This document shows, in pieces, positions 10,829 through 24,552 of a DNA stretch of 64,000 nt. The DNA is taken from NCBI GenBank assembly GCA_019914995.1, contig CM034128.1, positions 64,501-128,500 on the forward strand. Reading direction: 5' to 3'. Origin of the DNA: Acanthochlamys bracteata (lineage: Eukaryota > Streptophyta > Magnoliopsida > Pandanales > Velloziaceae). The notes under the pieces are model-generated. The model made no database searches, was not told where the DNA came from, and saw only the letters and a list, made by a program, of their open reading frames with translations. Every line of letters starts with the position of its first letter. Positions within the stretch are counted from its first letter, which is position 1. The position numbers were made by a program, and so were the translations under genes.

Positions 10829-12880
10829 ATGACTCGGGGGAAGCAGAAGATCGAGGCGCAGCGGCGGAACGCTGAAAAGAATCAGAAGCCCAAGGGCTCT
10901 CAGCTCGAAGCACGCGCAGTCGCGCTCAAAGTTAGCTGTCCTATCTGCAAGGTCTTTCTTCTTGTTTTTTTTTTCATTTCAATTTTTGTGGGTCGATGTT
11001 TGTTTTGTGTGATTGATTGGTTAGCATGCTTTTCTCTTTCTGTCGATTGCTCGATCGAGTAATTTAAATCCGTTCTAAGTTGTGGTTTTTTGGCGATGCT
11101 TTGCTCGAATGAGATGTGGGTTTTGCTTTTGGACGACAGTTTAGTTCCCCGATTCTAGTGGTTTGAATGATTACGCATTTTTCGGAGTGGTAGATTGAGC
11201 CAGTAAATGGAGTCAAAATCTTTTTATTTTGGATGAGATCGCTAGCATAGATTCTTATTTTCTGTGTTTTTTTCTGGATAATTGTCTTCCCACCACATTC
11301 CCCTTGTTAAATGATTGATCGATCGATGAGTTACTAGTATTTTCTCCAAGAGCTTGATTTTGGAAGAAAATGGGGTCCCTTTTGTTGTTCTACAACTGTT
11401 GTTCATATTAATTTCGCTGAAATTATTTTTGTTTTTTGTACTCACCACTTCTAGCAGATGTTTCCATCGTTAAATTTACTGAGTTTTCAATTTAGGAGGG
11501 AATTCCCTCCCGAATGCAACGTCATCAGTTTATTTCGCCTATGTCTTCTACCTATTGTCTTGATGACATCTTCCGCCGATTCTAGCCGTTAATTGCTGAC
11601 ACCAGTCCTGCAATCATTGATTGAGCATAATTTAGTTTGTTGTCATTTGGTTTGCATTCCAACTGATTACCCAATGAACTAGGATTTTGATTGAGCAGGG
11701 AAGTAGGGTCGAAATGCAATGTTGTTGGTTTCCATATTAGATCTTTGTAATTCTCTGATGAATTTATTGGTAGCTGAGATGCTTTGCACACCCTTGTGGA
11801 ATAGAGAGTTACTGCCTGAGTTTTATCCATGTTGCTGGATTCTTTGTTGAGCCAGAAATCTTATCTCCCTTGAGTTGCATATTCTGAGGATGAATGTCTT
11901 TCTTTTGAACTTCCCTTGGTAACTGATCTAGTTTCTTTGAGATTTGCTTTGCACTACTCTTGTTCTTGTTATTGGCTCCTTCTCAAAATTTCTGATTGTA
12001 CATGCTTTTGGTATGTACTAATATGGATTTAATGCAATCTGTCTCAAATATTGCACTATCATGTTTCGTCAAGCATGATATTCCTTAGTCGTGAGTTCCA
12101 TGTTTCATCTATTGCTTTGCCCTTTTCTTCTTTCAATGCTCAAACTTCAGAGTCAAAACTATTTCTTGACTGCTATTTGTTTTTTAAGTTTTTCAGTGTA
12201 TAGACTATAGATAATGTACATGATATATCTCTCTGGCTCTGCTTGTTCGTATATGATTTTGTAGCATGTGGTAGCTGTGATGTCTTACGATTTTCTAAGC
12301 TGATATGGGATGCAGGCATGCTCTGGTAGTTTGGTATGCAATGCATGCTCTGATAGTTTGATATGCAATCACTGCCATTTAGTAATGTAGGTAATTGTTT
12401 AATTGGTCCTATAGAATGGTATGTGCTATTCATGTAATATTTAGATTAGAGATCTGGGTGGTTTTGTTGTTTATTGTTCTTCCCTGTTGTTTCTATCCCA
12501 CTGATGGCATTAAGCTTGGCTATTCACGATGGACTACCCAATCCTTAACATTTTCTCTTAAGTTTGTTCTATCTTGGCATAAAATATCATAAATTGTGCT
12601 AAAAGCTATGAGCAAGTTTAGCTATGCTGCTCATGTAGTTGATATTATATATAAAGGAAATAAAGTGATTCTTTAAGTTGTCTTCTTCCTTATTTTGGAA
12701 AAAATAAATTGACCAATTATAGTGAGTAGGAATATATGTAAGTCCCCATTTATCGTTCAAACTTATATGCAAGTTGAAATCATTTTGCAGGTTCAACTGG
12801 CAAACTCAAATCAGCTCGCTGATCATTATGCTTCTAAACACCCGAAGGAGAAGCCGCCCTCGGAATCTGGCGGCTTGTAA
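10829..12880 (+). CDS. ZNF706/SERF (4F5)-like small C2H2 zinc-finger protein
   Basis: Exon 10829-10951 and exon 12791-12880 join in phase 0 to give a 70-residue protein. The N-terminal half is a basic, disordered 4F5/SERF-like segment (MTRGKQKIEAQRRNAEKNQK). The intron falls inside a single C2H2 finger whose ligands are Cys37, Cys40, His53 and His58 (CPICK..HYASKH). Length and layout match the ZNF706 family found in animals and plants. Its cellular function is poorly defined; SERF relatives influence protein aggregation and translation-associated processes. A (GA)n run at about 10811-10828 directly abuts the start codon in the 5' leader. The intron is unusually long for the gene (1.84 kb). 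A frameshifted copy of exon 1 lies 390 bp upstream. Confidence 0.85.
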
Positions 12881-14680
12881 GAAGTCTGTACCAGAGGCTT
12901 GCAAAACCATTTCTATTTCCAGTAAATGTGGATGCCTGTAGTATCAATACTAGTGTATCATAACTGAACCTTAAAAAATTTTGATAGCCTCTTCTCATGT
13001 TCTATGATTGAAATGAAGTAATGAGGAAAATGAAATGAAGTAATGAGGAAATGGTATAAGAAAGTCGACCTTGCTGATTTGTTTCTTTCGATAAATTTGC
13101 CTGTGAATTTTTGTTACAGTTGATTGATTTCTCAGCAAGTGTTCTGCCTGTGAAATTTTTACATTAGTTGTAAGTCGTTACAGAAGAAAAAGTCCCACTG
13201 CTAGATACAAAGTAACCGCCATCAATCGTTCAATACCCATCCTGAAAGTTCTTCACTGGATAAGAACAAGAACAAACAAGACAGAGGAAAGAGATTTCGA
13301 TCACCTGCTACTGTGTTCAGTTGAGTTGATTGATTGAGCGATCGATTCTGCTTTCGAGTTAGGATTGGTTTTCGTTCTTCAGTTGATAGACTGATTATGT
13401 TCGTCGGAGTTTGAAAAATTATTCTTCTTGTCTGCCGATAATTTTCGTTCGCAAAATAATACTTCGCGCGCTGGGTCCCGGATTGAATCCCTTCGTTCCC
13501 TTGCGGCATGGGCAATTACTTTTCTTCTCTCTCTGTTTCTTTCTCCTTCTATGTTCTTGTCATTGCTTCTTCTGTTTCGAAATTCAATCAGTCTGTAAAA
13601 GTTTGTAACCGATTATGTACTATTTCTCACTAGCTGATTGTGGTTTTGTGGGAGTTTGTAGATTTTGGTGGAATTTGAGATTTGAGAGACGAGAGAGAGA
13701 GAGAGGATTTGGTAGGTTTGTTTTATCATATGCTGCAGGAGCAGGTTTTGCCTCGACGAAGGCAGCTTCTGAGCCGGCTTAGCACATACATTGAGATCTA
13801 CGATCGGAGCGCGAAAAGGTGACATAAAGGGTGCATGTTCCATCGCTGAAATCAATTTGCTAGTGATTTTGTATTGTGTTTGTTTGGAGCATGGGATACT
13901 CGACTTTTAAATATAATAGTTGAATGATTCTGCTAATTTGTTAGTTAGTTAGTTGTAGTTTTTTTTATATGTGCGGTTGTCTTGACGTTCATGGCTTCAT
14001 TGGTTAAATGCTGATCATATCAATAATAGCTATTGATCTTCCCTCTGAAATGAGAAGAAGTGAATGCTTTGTAATTATTCTCTTACATGTAGCTGTGCTG
14101 CAGCTTGCTTCTTCTTTCCTTTCAACTCGAATTAAATACAATTCCAATGAAAGAAACAAAGCAACATGCCCCCGTTCACACCACACCCTGCAATATTACT
14201 GGATTCAAAACATTGAAATTTTGATCTTTTATCCATTTCTGGAGTTTTTATAATTGATTAAAGAATTTATTGTAGGTAATCTCAATCGCACTTTCAATTT
14301 ATTAAACTTCCCCTTTTTTTATGTATGTAGAATGTAGCCAAACAACCTATTCCGTATATGCAGTGACCCTTGGGCTTCACACTACACCGGCCCGACTCAT
14401 TCAAGCCCAATAATTATATTTTAGTTCCTTCTAGAACATATCCAGAACTTTCACTCTTCTTCAGTAGAGAAACTGTCTCCTTGTTACCAGGGTTCTTTCT
14501 ATCTGCGAAATAATTAATTTTAGTCTCTCATATTTATGGCAAATTGAATTAAACTAATCTATAATAGGGGGTTTTGCCCTTAATGCCCCTGTGTCGAGAA
14601 GATACCTCTTCATTCCTTCACACAGCCGCTGACGCCCCGACCGATTCTGAGACGCATTCGACTCTTAGCCCCCGCCGGAG
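12881..14680. other. Spacer with short tandem repeat and DnaJ promoter region
   Basis: A 22-bp unit (TGAAATGAAGTAATGAGGAA..) occurs twice in tandem at 13009-13052, in the 3' flank of the ZNF706-like gene. Upstream of the DnaJ gene, site II motifs lie at 14371-14376 (TGGGCT) and 14404-14409 (AGCCCA), and a partial heat-shock-element-like TTCTAGAA lies at 14429-14436. Small open frames at 13508-13800 (one starting MGNYFSS) could not be linked into a supported gene. Confidence 0.45.
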
Positions 14681-17600
14681 ATGTGGTCCAACGGCGGGTC
14701 CCGGCGCGCTATACTCCTCGCTCGCCGCTCTCTTCTTTCCTCCTCTTCCGCCGCTCAATCCTCACACGTAAGTGTATTTCTTTTCGTCGATGCTTTCGTT
14801 GTTCTGAGCTGCTCTAATTGTTTTGTGTTATGTACGTTCCATGGAATTATTTGACGGTGATTCGGTTTTTGAAATGTTTGTACAGTCGGAAGGGTCGCAA
14901 CTGCGGTTTATATCTGGAATTTGTGGATATTCTAGAATCAATGGCAACGGAGACTCTGGAACAGGTTAGTGACCGACTGTCTTATCTAGTATCATTTTGT
15001 AGCAAGTCTTAGAATCGATTCGCTTATATGTTGATTTTGCCGGAATTATGTCAGTACCACAATGAAATTAAAAAACATGAACTTCATTTAAGAAAGTTTA
15101 GATAGTTTCACTTGTTGGAGAAAATTTGGCAACTGAAGCCTTCTTTACTTGTTGTGTAAAACTTAGTGCCTTCTGCTCTGGGGTTATTGTTGAAAAGATT
15201 ATGACAGTAGTTTTGAGGTCTAGATTTGGTCAATACCTATTAACGCCGAACTTCGGGTTGCATGTTTGTAGTGGTCGTATGAGAAAATTTGCATTATCTT
15301 TTGTATGTGCAGTGAAAGGAAATAATGGAATGTGTGGTGCCACTTCGCGGGTTCACTGTTGCTCAGTTAGGCCTTTCCATGGTAGGTCTACTACCTTGAA
15401 AGTCACTATTACGTCAAAGTAATTTCCGGAGTGCTTTGGCTAATGGATGTTTCTGTTTTGTTACTTGGTCGAAAGGAACACGCTCGATGTTGGCAAGAGA
15501 TTACTATGAAGTGCTAGGGGTCAGCAAGAATGCAAGTGCTTCAGAAATCAAGAAAGCGTATTATGCGGTATGTTTAATTTCATCATATATGCAACTGTTC
15601 CATGCATAGAAGCGATAACTAGTAATTGATAACAGTAGAAATGTAAGTAGTTTCTTGTAAAACTTCACAAACTATGTATTGGTATGCTTGTAGTTTCCTT
15701 CATCTCTTAAAATCGCCTCCTTTGTTGGCTCTGATAATATTTTGAATCATCTTCCTTTGTAGTATGATCAGGGTAAATACATTCAGTTCTGCTCTTCTAT
15801 TTATGATTAAAGCACACAATTATGTGGATTTTGATGGATACATTTTGCACATCACAAATTATGTTCACCTCACAATCTCTTGTAAGAGAATGAAAATGTT
15901 CATCTTGTACTTTTATGCCATATTCATGATTTGGATGGATATTTGACATGTAGATTGCTAAGAAGCTCCACCCAGATACAAACAAAGATGATCCTGATGC
16001 TGAAAGGAAGTTTCAGGAAGTTCAACGTGCTTACGAGGTCTTTTAATATCTCCGGAAGCATACTTCTTAATTTACTGAACTTCACTTTTCTTGTTATTGC
16101 TGTATTCTGTATGCATGTATTTATAATTTGCAGGTCTTGAAGGAAGAAGAGAAAAGGGCACTTTATGACCAGGTACTCTCCCTTCGTTACTCTATTTCTT
16201 AGCATGTTGTTTGGGCATAGTTTATGTATGTCTAGTATCTATGTCTACATAAATCTACATGTTCAGTGGTTTGGATTAATGTTGTTATGTGGAAAAAATT
16301 GAGGCCTTCTGTTACTGATGCCAAGGAGGATTTAAAATACTTGATTCATTTAAACGCTTTTGTAATTCTAGAACATGCGTACCTAGGCTTGTCACTGAAG
16401 AAAATAATTCAGAGTATGAATGTGAGAACTAACACAGACTAGATGACTCCTTGATCTATCAAATTTGGGCATAGCTGACTTTGATCAACTCCATTAGCTA
16501 TCATTTCTTTTCTTGCATGAGCAACAAATATTTGCCAAAGATAATATTTGATATGCAGCAGGTTGATACTACTTGTTTCGCTTGTAGATCATGTCAGGTC
16601 TTGTTTATCAAAAGGTTAGGTATGCAGTATGGGATGGTTAGTGGTAAGATTGTAGAATCATCTGCTTATATTTCACATTGGATGAGAACGTCTACTGTAC
16701 AGTCCCTTGGTTGCGATCATTTTTGGAGTATAATATCTAGTGATGTTTGATCTATGATTAACCAGATGTATCTTATTAGCTAAATGCTTTTTGGATGGAG
16801 AGTCCTGAACTTCGTTTGATATGTAAAGATATTCTTCATTTTGATAAATTTTCATCATCACCGAAACTGGTGTAAGATTGTGCATTTTCCTGTTGGTAGT
16901 GATTCCCAAATTATTTTTTTATACTTTTAAACCATTTCCTTGCTGGCTTACCACAGCTTGGTCCTGATGCATTTGAACAAGCTGCTGCTGGAGGCGGCCC
17001 TGCTGGTCCAGGTGCTGGACCTTTTGGTGGGGCTGGATTTGGTAACCCTTTTGAAGACTTCTTTACTGGTGGTGGTGGTGGGATGAATGATGTATGTAAA
17101 TTTCTTCAAGCATGATCTTTTTCCGCAATATGCAATTGTAAACTGCATGCTGTTTTATGCTCGAGATTGTGATATAGTGCTAGTTTAGGAGGATCGGTTA
17201 TGCTCAGCATTCTTCCACTGGAGAAATGACAAAGTGTTTGTCATATTTCTTCTGCACAATGAATAATAAGAGCGAAATGTGGTCGTTTCCTCTATTGAAA
17301 TACTCTTTTTAACAAAAAAAGTTCTAATGAGGCATAAAGGGCCATTGAAAGAAGACAAACAAAGTCTTTATTATCTGGGAACCTTGGCTGCAGTTTATGT
17401 ACAAATTTGGTTTTATGAGTACTCCCTTTAACTGGCATTCTGGAAAAATAGTTCTTGTTGCTACGTAGTTCAGAATCAGTGCCATCTTTATTAAAGTAGG
17501 GTTTAGAGATCTTTTAAACCAAATTATTTTGGTGCCACGAAAACTCCTCATTAAGATTCTAATTTGACTAGGCAACTTACATTTATGCAGATATTTCAGG

Positions 17601-20600
17601 CTTTCTTCAGCTTGTGAGTAGAAACATAGCCATCTCTTCATTGTGTATTTCCTTCTTTTCATAGTTTTGTTAGTCTTTGGTCAGTTTGCTATTCATTTAT
17701 TTGTTAGTATACAAACTGTTGTATAGATAGCAGATTTATATCCAAAATAAGCAATTTTGAGTCGTAAAAGCAATTGAGAGCAATTCTATTTACGTAGTAG
17801 TGCGCGCACAAAACACAACAAGAACCCCACCAAAAAAAAAAAAAGAAAAAGGAATCCTAATCGTGTATTAGGTGTACAGTATCTCTGTGGTTGTTTGATT
17901 TTTTTTTTTAAAATTTTTTATCTACATTAACTTACAATTTTGCTTTGTCTGCGGTGTTGCATGTTCAAACTGGGAGCAGTTCTTCAAGAACATTTTCAGA
18001 GATAGGGATTTTGGAGGACAGGATGTCAAGGTTTCTTTTTTCCTACAATTTTTCTTCTTATTATGTATTAGGTTACTTTTTGTTCATTAATCCTTTTAAT
18101 ATGTTGTACTTCTTGTAGGTTTCGCTTGAAATATCATTCATGGAGGCAGTCCAAGGCTGTAGCAAAACGATTACCTTTCAAACTGCTGTATCTTGTGAAG
18201 CTTGTGGTATGATGACTTAACCTTTTATCTGAATTGAAAAGTCTCATACTGGTTTACATTTTTAGATAGAAAATTTTCTTTTGCGTAGATGGAACTGGTG
18301 TCCCTCCTGGAACAAGACCAGAAACATGTAGGCCTTGCAGAGGTTCTGGAATGGTGAGAATCCTCTCAGAAATTCTATGATAGAAATTTCCAATTTCCAG
18401 CAAGGAAATTTTGTTTGACTTCTTCCTCGTAGACTTGTCAACCTTGATGGTTTTGTACATAGTGTATGCAATGCATCGTACTCTTTATTTGTGCTAAGTG
18501 GAAGAGAGTTTTTAACATTATCTTGCGATTGTAGTGGCTGGTTACAATCTAAAGAGAATGTCATGACATCTGCCAGACAGATGATATATATTTCTGTTTT
18601 GGCAGATATACATGCAAAATGGTCCATTCAGATTGCAGACAACCTGTACGCATTGTGGTGGATCGGGGAAGACTGTAAAGGTATAATTCCTTTCACATCC
18701 TTACCAGTTGTCATCATATCTTAACAGTCCTCTTGGAATCAACATGTACCATTAGCTGTCAATTTGATAGGGTTTTGCTTGCAAATTGTAGATATACTCC
18801 ATTCAATCCATTATAGAAGAGTTTGCGTGTTTTACCATATTTGGGATGATGTGAAAGCGTTATCCAATTAATGTTTAATATCTAGAATTTTTTTATATCA
18901 TATAGACAATTTTAAGTTGTTCCATCCTAATTTTTGTACAAGCTGGTTGGCTCCGACATGCTTTATTTAGTTTTCCTGCAAATCTAGTTAGGACATTCAG
19001 ACACCTTGATCATGGAGCTGGCTCTATGTTTCCTAATATTATCTGGTGTAGATTTTCAAATGAAAGCGAGCATTTTGCCAGACATGCATCATTTTGTCAT
19101 TTCCCTAGGATGGAATGTTCCAGGATCTTTTCTTTCCTGGTCTTGGCAAAACTTGCAATTTTTGGAACAGTACAACCTTGCACAAGGACTGGGTCCAACA
19201 GCTACTCGGTCCCTTATAATTTCATGCAAAATCTATTCCGGATGCAGATATTTGTTAACATATTTCCCCTCTCAACTTTTTGCTATTTGCTTTTAGTAAA
19301 CTTCTGATTCGTGTATGTATACTGATCAGAGCCTCTGCAAGTCGTGCAACGGAGGGAGAGTCGTCAAAGGAACAAAGACGGTTAAGTTGGACATTATGCC
19401 TGGTAAATTTGATATATTGCGTACCTCTGTTTCTTTTCTCTTTCATTATTTTACTGTGCACAGTTATTCAATCTGTGCCATTTTTACCACTTGCTTTTGA
19501 AAATGAAATAGTAATGCTGTAATAGTTGTGGAATCCATGCTGGTTCAAAAAAAAGAAAATATGTTGTGTTTGTTTAAAAGGTTCTTGTGCCATGAAATTC
19601 TTAGGTTTTGATATTGTAATTTGGACAGGAGGAAGCTCTCACATCTTGTATCTGACAACTGTTTCTTTCTGTTGTATGCTTTACAATGACAGATAGTTTG
19701 GAATTTTGGGGCAAGCAGTTTGTTTGTAGTGTGTCTAGTGCAGTAGTTGTGATTAAAATATAGCAAAACTAACTCCAAAGACCTGAGTCGTGAGGTTGAG
19801 CACTTAGCTTTTGAAGTAATGCTCCAGACAAGGACTCTCTCTCTCTCTCTCTCTCTCTCAACCAATTTTTTTTACTTATAATGGGATGTTCACATGCTGA
19901 TGACATTTCTTTTGCTCACCTTTTACTAATTTTGTGCTTGTTTTCTAATATTTACTGTAATGAACAATGGATTTGCTGAATTATGCTTATCCTATTATAT
20001 GCATAGGCGTTGATGATAATGAAACCATCAAGGTCTATAGAAATGGTGGAGCAGATCCTGAGGGTAATCAGCCTGGTGACCTTTATGTTACTATTAAGGT
20101 AGAACACATTATTGTTTGCTATGTGATGTTAGTGTTAGTAGTCCCTTTTAACATTTATCAATTTTCTTCTTTTCAGGTACGGGAGGACCCTGTGTTTCGC
20201 AGAGATAAGGCTGACATCCATGTAGATGCTGTTTTGAATGTCACTCAGGTAGTATAATGAATTCACTGTTAGTACTTTGCCGTACATCAGCATATGATTT
20301 GGTTTCTAGGCACACGCATACCTATGTAATTATTCTTAGCACTTTACCATTCACAAAACCCATGTTTTTATTTCTAATTATATGTGTGTATGGACACATA
20401 CACGTTTATACCTATTCTAATATGCGTGGATTCTCTGCGGATGATTTTGGCTCTCTCTATGATAGTAGTTGAAACAATATCTTAGGAAGTGTGTTATAAA
20501 CCTGATTTGGTTATTTTTATTTCACTTGATTGCTTAGCAACATGTGAATTTCTTGTAGGTTCATGTTCTTTGATAGGCATGTTAGATTCCATAGCTTCAA

Positions 20601-21223
20601 AGTAAGTTATATGCACTTGGATGTTTTTAGCACAGTTTTGCTTAAACAGTGCTTATCTCTGAATGTCAGTTATACAAGCTGACGGACTTGTCATCGAAGT
20701 TTTAAATTTTGTTTTCACTAAGAGATGCCACTTGAACTAAGTGCAGGCAATTCTGGGTGGAACGATACAAGTCCCGACACTTACAGGTGATGTTGTGCTT
20801 AAGGTTCGGCCTGGTACTCAGCCTGGTCAGAAAGTCGTCTTGAAAGGGAAAGGTACCTTCTTTCTTTGATGAAGCTTGTTCCTTAACAACATTGCCTGAC
20901 GAAGTTTATTTCCTTGATCGGCATTGTGTAGGAATAAAAACAAGAAGCTCTGCCTTTTATGGTGATCAATATGTCCATTTTGATGTCTCCATCCCTACGT
21001 AAGTTTGTCTTTGTACTTTATAGCAGAGTACCTCTTAGCTTTATTTTGTTATGAGAATTTTCTTGGAGCCCTCTGACAGGGCTTAAATGAGGAACTTGAC
21101 AACATCGTCTATTTTCTCATCAGGAACTTGACACATAGACAGCGGATGTTAATCGAGGAGTTTGCCAAAGAGGAGCAAGGGGATTATGACAAGGGCGCTG
21201 CTGCTGCTGGGGGATCAAGATGA
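14681..21223 (+). CDS. GFA2: Mitochondrial DnaJ/Hsp40 co-chaperone, GFA2 type
   Basis: Seventeen exons join in frame to 457 residues, close to the 456 I recall for Arabidopsis GFA2: 14681-14767, 14886-14964, 15313-15381, 15476-15567, 15954-16037, 16134-16172, 16957-17091, 17980-18030, 18119-18206, 18289-18353, 18606-18680, 19330-19402, 20007-20098, 20177-20248, 20747-20852, 20932-20998, 21124-21223. An Arg/Ser-rich N terminus ([17 protein letters not shown]) suggests mitochondrial import. The J domain (about 86-155) has RDYYEVLGV and the catalytic HPD at 115-117. A Gly/Phe-rich linker follows (about 160-195), then four zinc-binding repeats from residue 238: [24 protein letters not shown] and a divergent CKSCNGGR. 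The C-terminal substrate-binding domain ends in GAAAAGGSR. Such proteins stimulate mitochondrial Hsp70; GFA2 is needed for female gametophyte development in Arabidopsis. The intron at 19403-20006 carries a (CT)n run at about 19834-19859. Confidence 0.93.
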
Positions 21224-23519
21224 GTGCATAATTGAATTTGTATACGCAATAACAACCAAACCTAAGAACAGTGTAGTTAGAAATTTCGTAAGGTAGGTGT
21301 ACGCTGCAATGCCGTGTTTTGTACCTTAGATGTGTGTCAAATGAATCGTTATAGAAGTAGGTGGTCATTCATCAACATGAACTTGTTCATTTGAACAATC
21401 CATAACGAGGGAAGCTGCATAGGTTTTTTTTTTTTTTTTTCCCCCAACATGGCTTGGGTTGATGTTAACAGGCTTGGTCGTTTTGAGGGATGTTTTCTTC
21501 TTGATCTTTTCAATGCTGTATACCTAGTGACAAAAATACACATGAAAGTGCTTTGTGATAGGGACGAATTCGGTAACGTTCACTGAAATATGACTGACAA
21601 AGTTGTAACAAAATGGAGACTCTCTAGAGGTTATGGATGTGCTTCCTGTGCCCCAGAGAAAGGCTTCGCATAACGATGATATTGTTTATAGAGAAAGAAC
21701 GAAGAATTCACCACGGAGTTGTTTCACAAGCTATTTCTATTCGAAATGTGACAGCTCCTAAGAATTGCTGCGTTATTTTTTCGTGCAACTGCTGAACTCC
21801 TTGCTCCTGATAAATATGTATTCATCGTCTTTCTCTCCTTCTTGCCGGCTTATGATTTTTATTACAAATAGAAAGCGATGATTGTATCATTGTGGATTTA
21901 TTCAATTTCTTCAGCCGCTTCTCTTTTTAAATGAAAAACAGAAAGCTCGAGCCGTTGGCCGACTCTTATGAATTTGTTCTAAAGATTGAAATCTGTGTTT
22001 CGTGAATGACTGGAAAAAGGGAGCGACAAGAAGAAGAAGAAAATGAATTCGAAGGTAGCCTTGCTTGCTGCTGCTTTTATTGTGATTGAGAGCCGAGCAC
22101 CCCACCTTCTTTGCTCCATTGTGCCATCAAATGCCACTTATTAATGGCATTTCTAATGTGTTGAATAGTAAGGAAGAAGCAAAATCGAAGATTTATAATG
22201 TTTCATATGAAAGGTATTTCGGTTTTGGGTGCGAGATTGATTAGGAAACATCCAACAAGCTTGAAGGTTAGTTTAGTTCTACCGAGTTCTTGCAATACAA
22301 AGTACTTTTGCTTGACAAAAAGAGTACTCTGGCCACATTCTTTGCGTGACTTGTTAAAGGAGCAAATCTAGATGTATGTTCATCTTCCCACTTGAGAGCT
22401 ACATCTAGTTGTAAATTAAAGTGCAGGACGCATCTTGGAAAAGGGTGTACTCTAATTTTGCTTGGTAGTTTTGTTGTTAGTGTATGCATGTCAACTGTAG
22501 CAATGTATCTTCTGATGATTAATACTAGTATTTGCACACAGATACGATATAGCAGAGCACAAAATAGAGATGCTACTACATTGTGATCCTACTACATGAT
22601 ATACTTCAAATTAAAAATTAGTTGCTGATGACAAACGGCTTGTAGTTGGCAAACGGATACGATATACTATTTTGCCAACGTATATCTCTGCTTCTCTATT
22701 ATTCTTTTCTAAATTGAATGCAGTTAAAAAAAATTTTTAATTTTATAATGCTTATAGCTCGTTTAAGATTGTTTAAAATAAATTCGTTTTATATAAATAA
22801 AAGAAACTTCTGGTGATTTTTTTAAAATAATTTTTTTTAATTTAAAAAACAATAAAATTAATATATCCTATAGATATATTAATAGGTCCCTGTTTGGTTT
22901 TGGGTTTTCGAAGAAGAAATAAGCTCAAGCCACCTGGATATTTGACAGCCTCATATTTACAACTAGTACAAGTTTTACGGGGAAAAATTTATGTGCAACA
23001 ATAATCCTTAATTTTTCACAGCAATTCTATCAATTGTCCAATACACAAAAAAATAAGTAGTCGTTTCTTCTTCTCACAACAAGAAAAGACGAATCTTTTC
23101 GTTCCATGTGTACAAGTTGCATTAGCTTATAAATTCTTTTTCGACATTTAGTGGATATTCAAAAATACTTATTAAAACAAAATTTTGCTGAAATGAAATA
23201 TATTTTTAAATTTTTTAAAATTAAATTCTATTTTTTATCTTAAAATAAACTAATAATAAATAATAATAAAATTTTACGATATTTAATTTTTTTGTACATT
23301 CTAAATTTATAAATAAATTTATAAAATATTTCTCAAAATTTTTTAGAAAACGTGAAATAAAAATTAAAATAAAAAAAAAGAAAGTAATAAGCACTTCTAA
23401 ATATAATTTTAACAATTCACTTGTATAATACAACAAACTAAACATTAATTTTACTTGAATGAGACCAGCTATATGAATCCGTCGCCACAATTCTAAACTA
23501 AGTTAATTTGATCTACCAT
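21224..23519. other. AT-rich spacer
   Basis: No gene supported. The stretch from about 22700 to 23480 is extremely A/T-rich, with long T and A runs. The only open frames are short and low in complexity. Confidence 0.5.
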
Positions 23520-24380
23520 TTTTTTTCAAAAGTGTTCAAATATAATCACATCATTTTTATATAGTGTAATATTTTTAGGTTTATAATATCTTTAGGTCTC
23601 CGAAGATATGTCCAAACCATCTAAATCTATCTTTGCTTAACTTATTCTCGATCGACTCAATAACTGCTTGTTAACATATATTTTTATTTCATATTTTATT
23701 CATTCTAATATACGCACATATTTATTTTAATATTATTAGTTTATTATTTTTATTTTATAAATAATTTTGATCTTTAATAGTCCAACATATACTATCGTAT
23801 TATATAACAATGCAGGTCAAACGATTGTTCTACAAAACTGATCTTTTATCCTTAAATAAAATTTCTTATCGCATAAGATTTCGATAGCATCTCACTATTT
23901 CATCCATCCTATTTTAATTTTATGTATCAAATCTTCAATTCTTTTTCTTCTTATGGATAATCAAAATTAAATATTTAAAATTATTACTTTATAGTACATC
24001 ACAATTCTATATGGTAAAAATATCATTATTTTTATATTTACTGAAATAACAATGTATATATTCTATTTTAATCCTACTTAATTAAAGACTTTTAGATTAT
24101 CGGATACTACTCCAATATTTCAATTTATAGTTTAATATTTTGTTTGTCTCATCAAATATAAATATGTCATCAATGAATAACATACACGATGATACATATA
24201 TCCTAAATATTCTGAGTCAATTCATCCATTATTAAGACAAAAAGGTAATGACTTAAAGCTGAACCTTGATACAAACCTATAGTACTATGAAACTCTTTAC
24301 AAATATCACTATTACAATACACTCTACTGATTACTCTATCGTATATATTCTTAATGATCTTTAATGATTAGGTATACCTC
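23520..24380 (-). mobile_element. Degenerate LINE (non-LTR retrotransposon), reverse transcriptase 3' part
   Basis: On the minus strand a reverse-transcriptase core is recognisable: just below 24281 the frame reads GLYQGSALSHYLFVLIMDEL, matching the conserved GLHQGSALSP-type LINE motif. About 50 upstream codons in the same frame are open. Further downstream on that strand, in shifting frames, are remnants of the region following the active-site motif (for example near 23910 and 23820), a Cys-Trp segment near 23780, and a final LDGLDIS-like segment near 23610. Many stops and frame changes show that it is dead. The surrounding A/T richness suggests old decay. Boundaries are approximate because no target-site duplication was found. 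Confidence 0.65.
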
Positions 24381-24552
24381 TTATATAAAACAACAAAAAA
24401 CAAAAAAAGGTGAAAGAGCTCATATTGTCTTAAAATGCCTCCTCTGGAATTTCTTTTCGTTCTATTTACTTATTATTTTTGTTTCTGTTGTATGAAAACT
24501 ACTCACTAATTTATCCGAACCAAGTGTGCTTGAAAAGTTTTCAACGAAAAGG

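Noticed and set aside
13222-13860. Overlapping open frames on both strands, including a + strand MGNYFSS start and a downstream small Arg-rich frame
   Set aside because: Could not be joined into one in-frame model at convincing splice sites and no family was recognised; a small gene here is possible but unsupported.
19006-19461. Open frames of 60-96 codons within the DnaJ gene
   Set aside because: They lie in introns or are shifted frames across exon 12 of the GFA2 gene.
22268-22586. Opposing 64-89 codon open frames
   Set aside because: Low-complexity translation, no motif, no splice partners.
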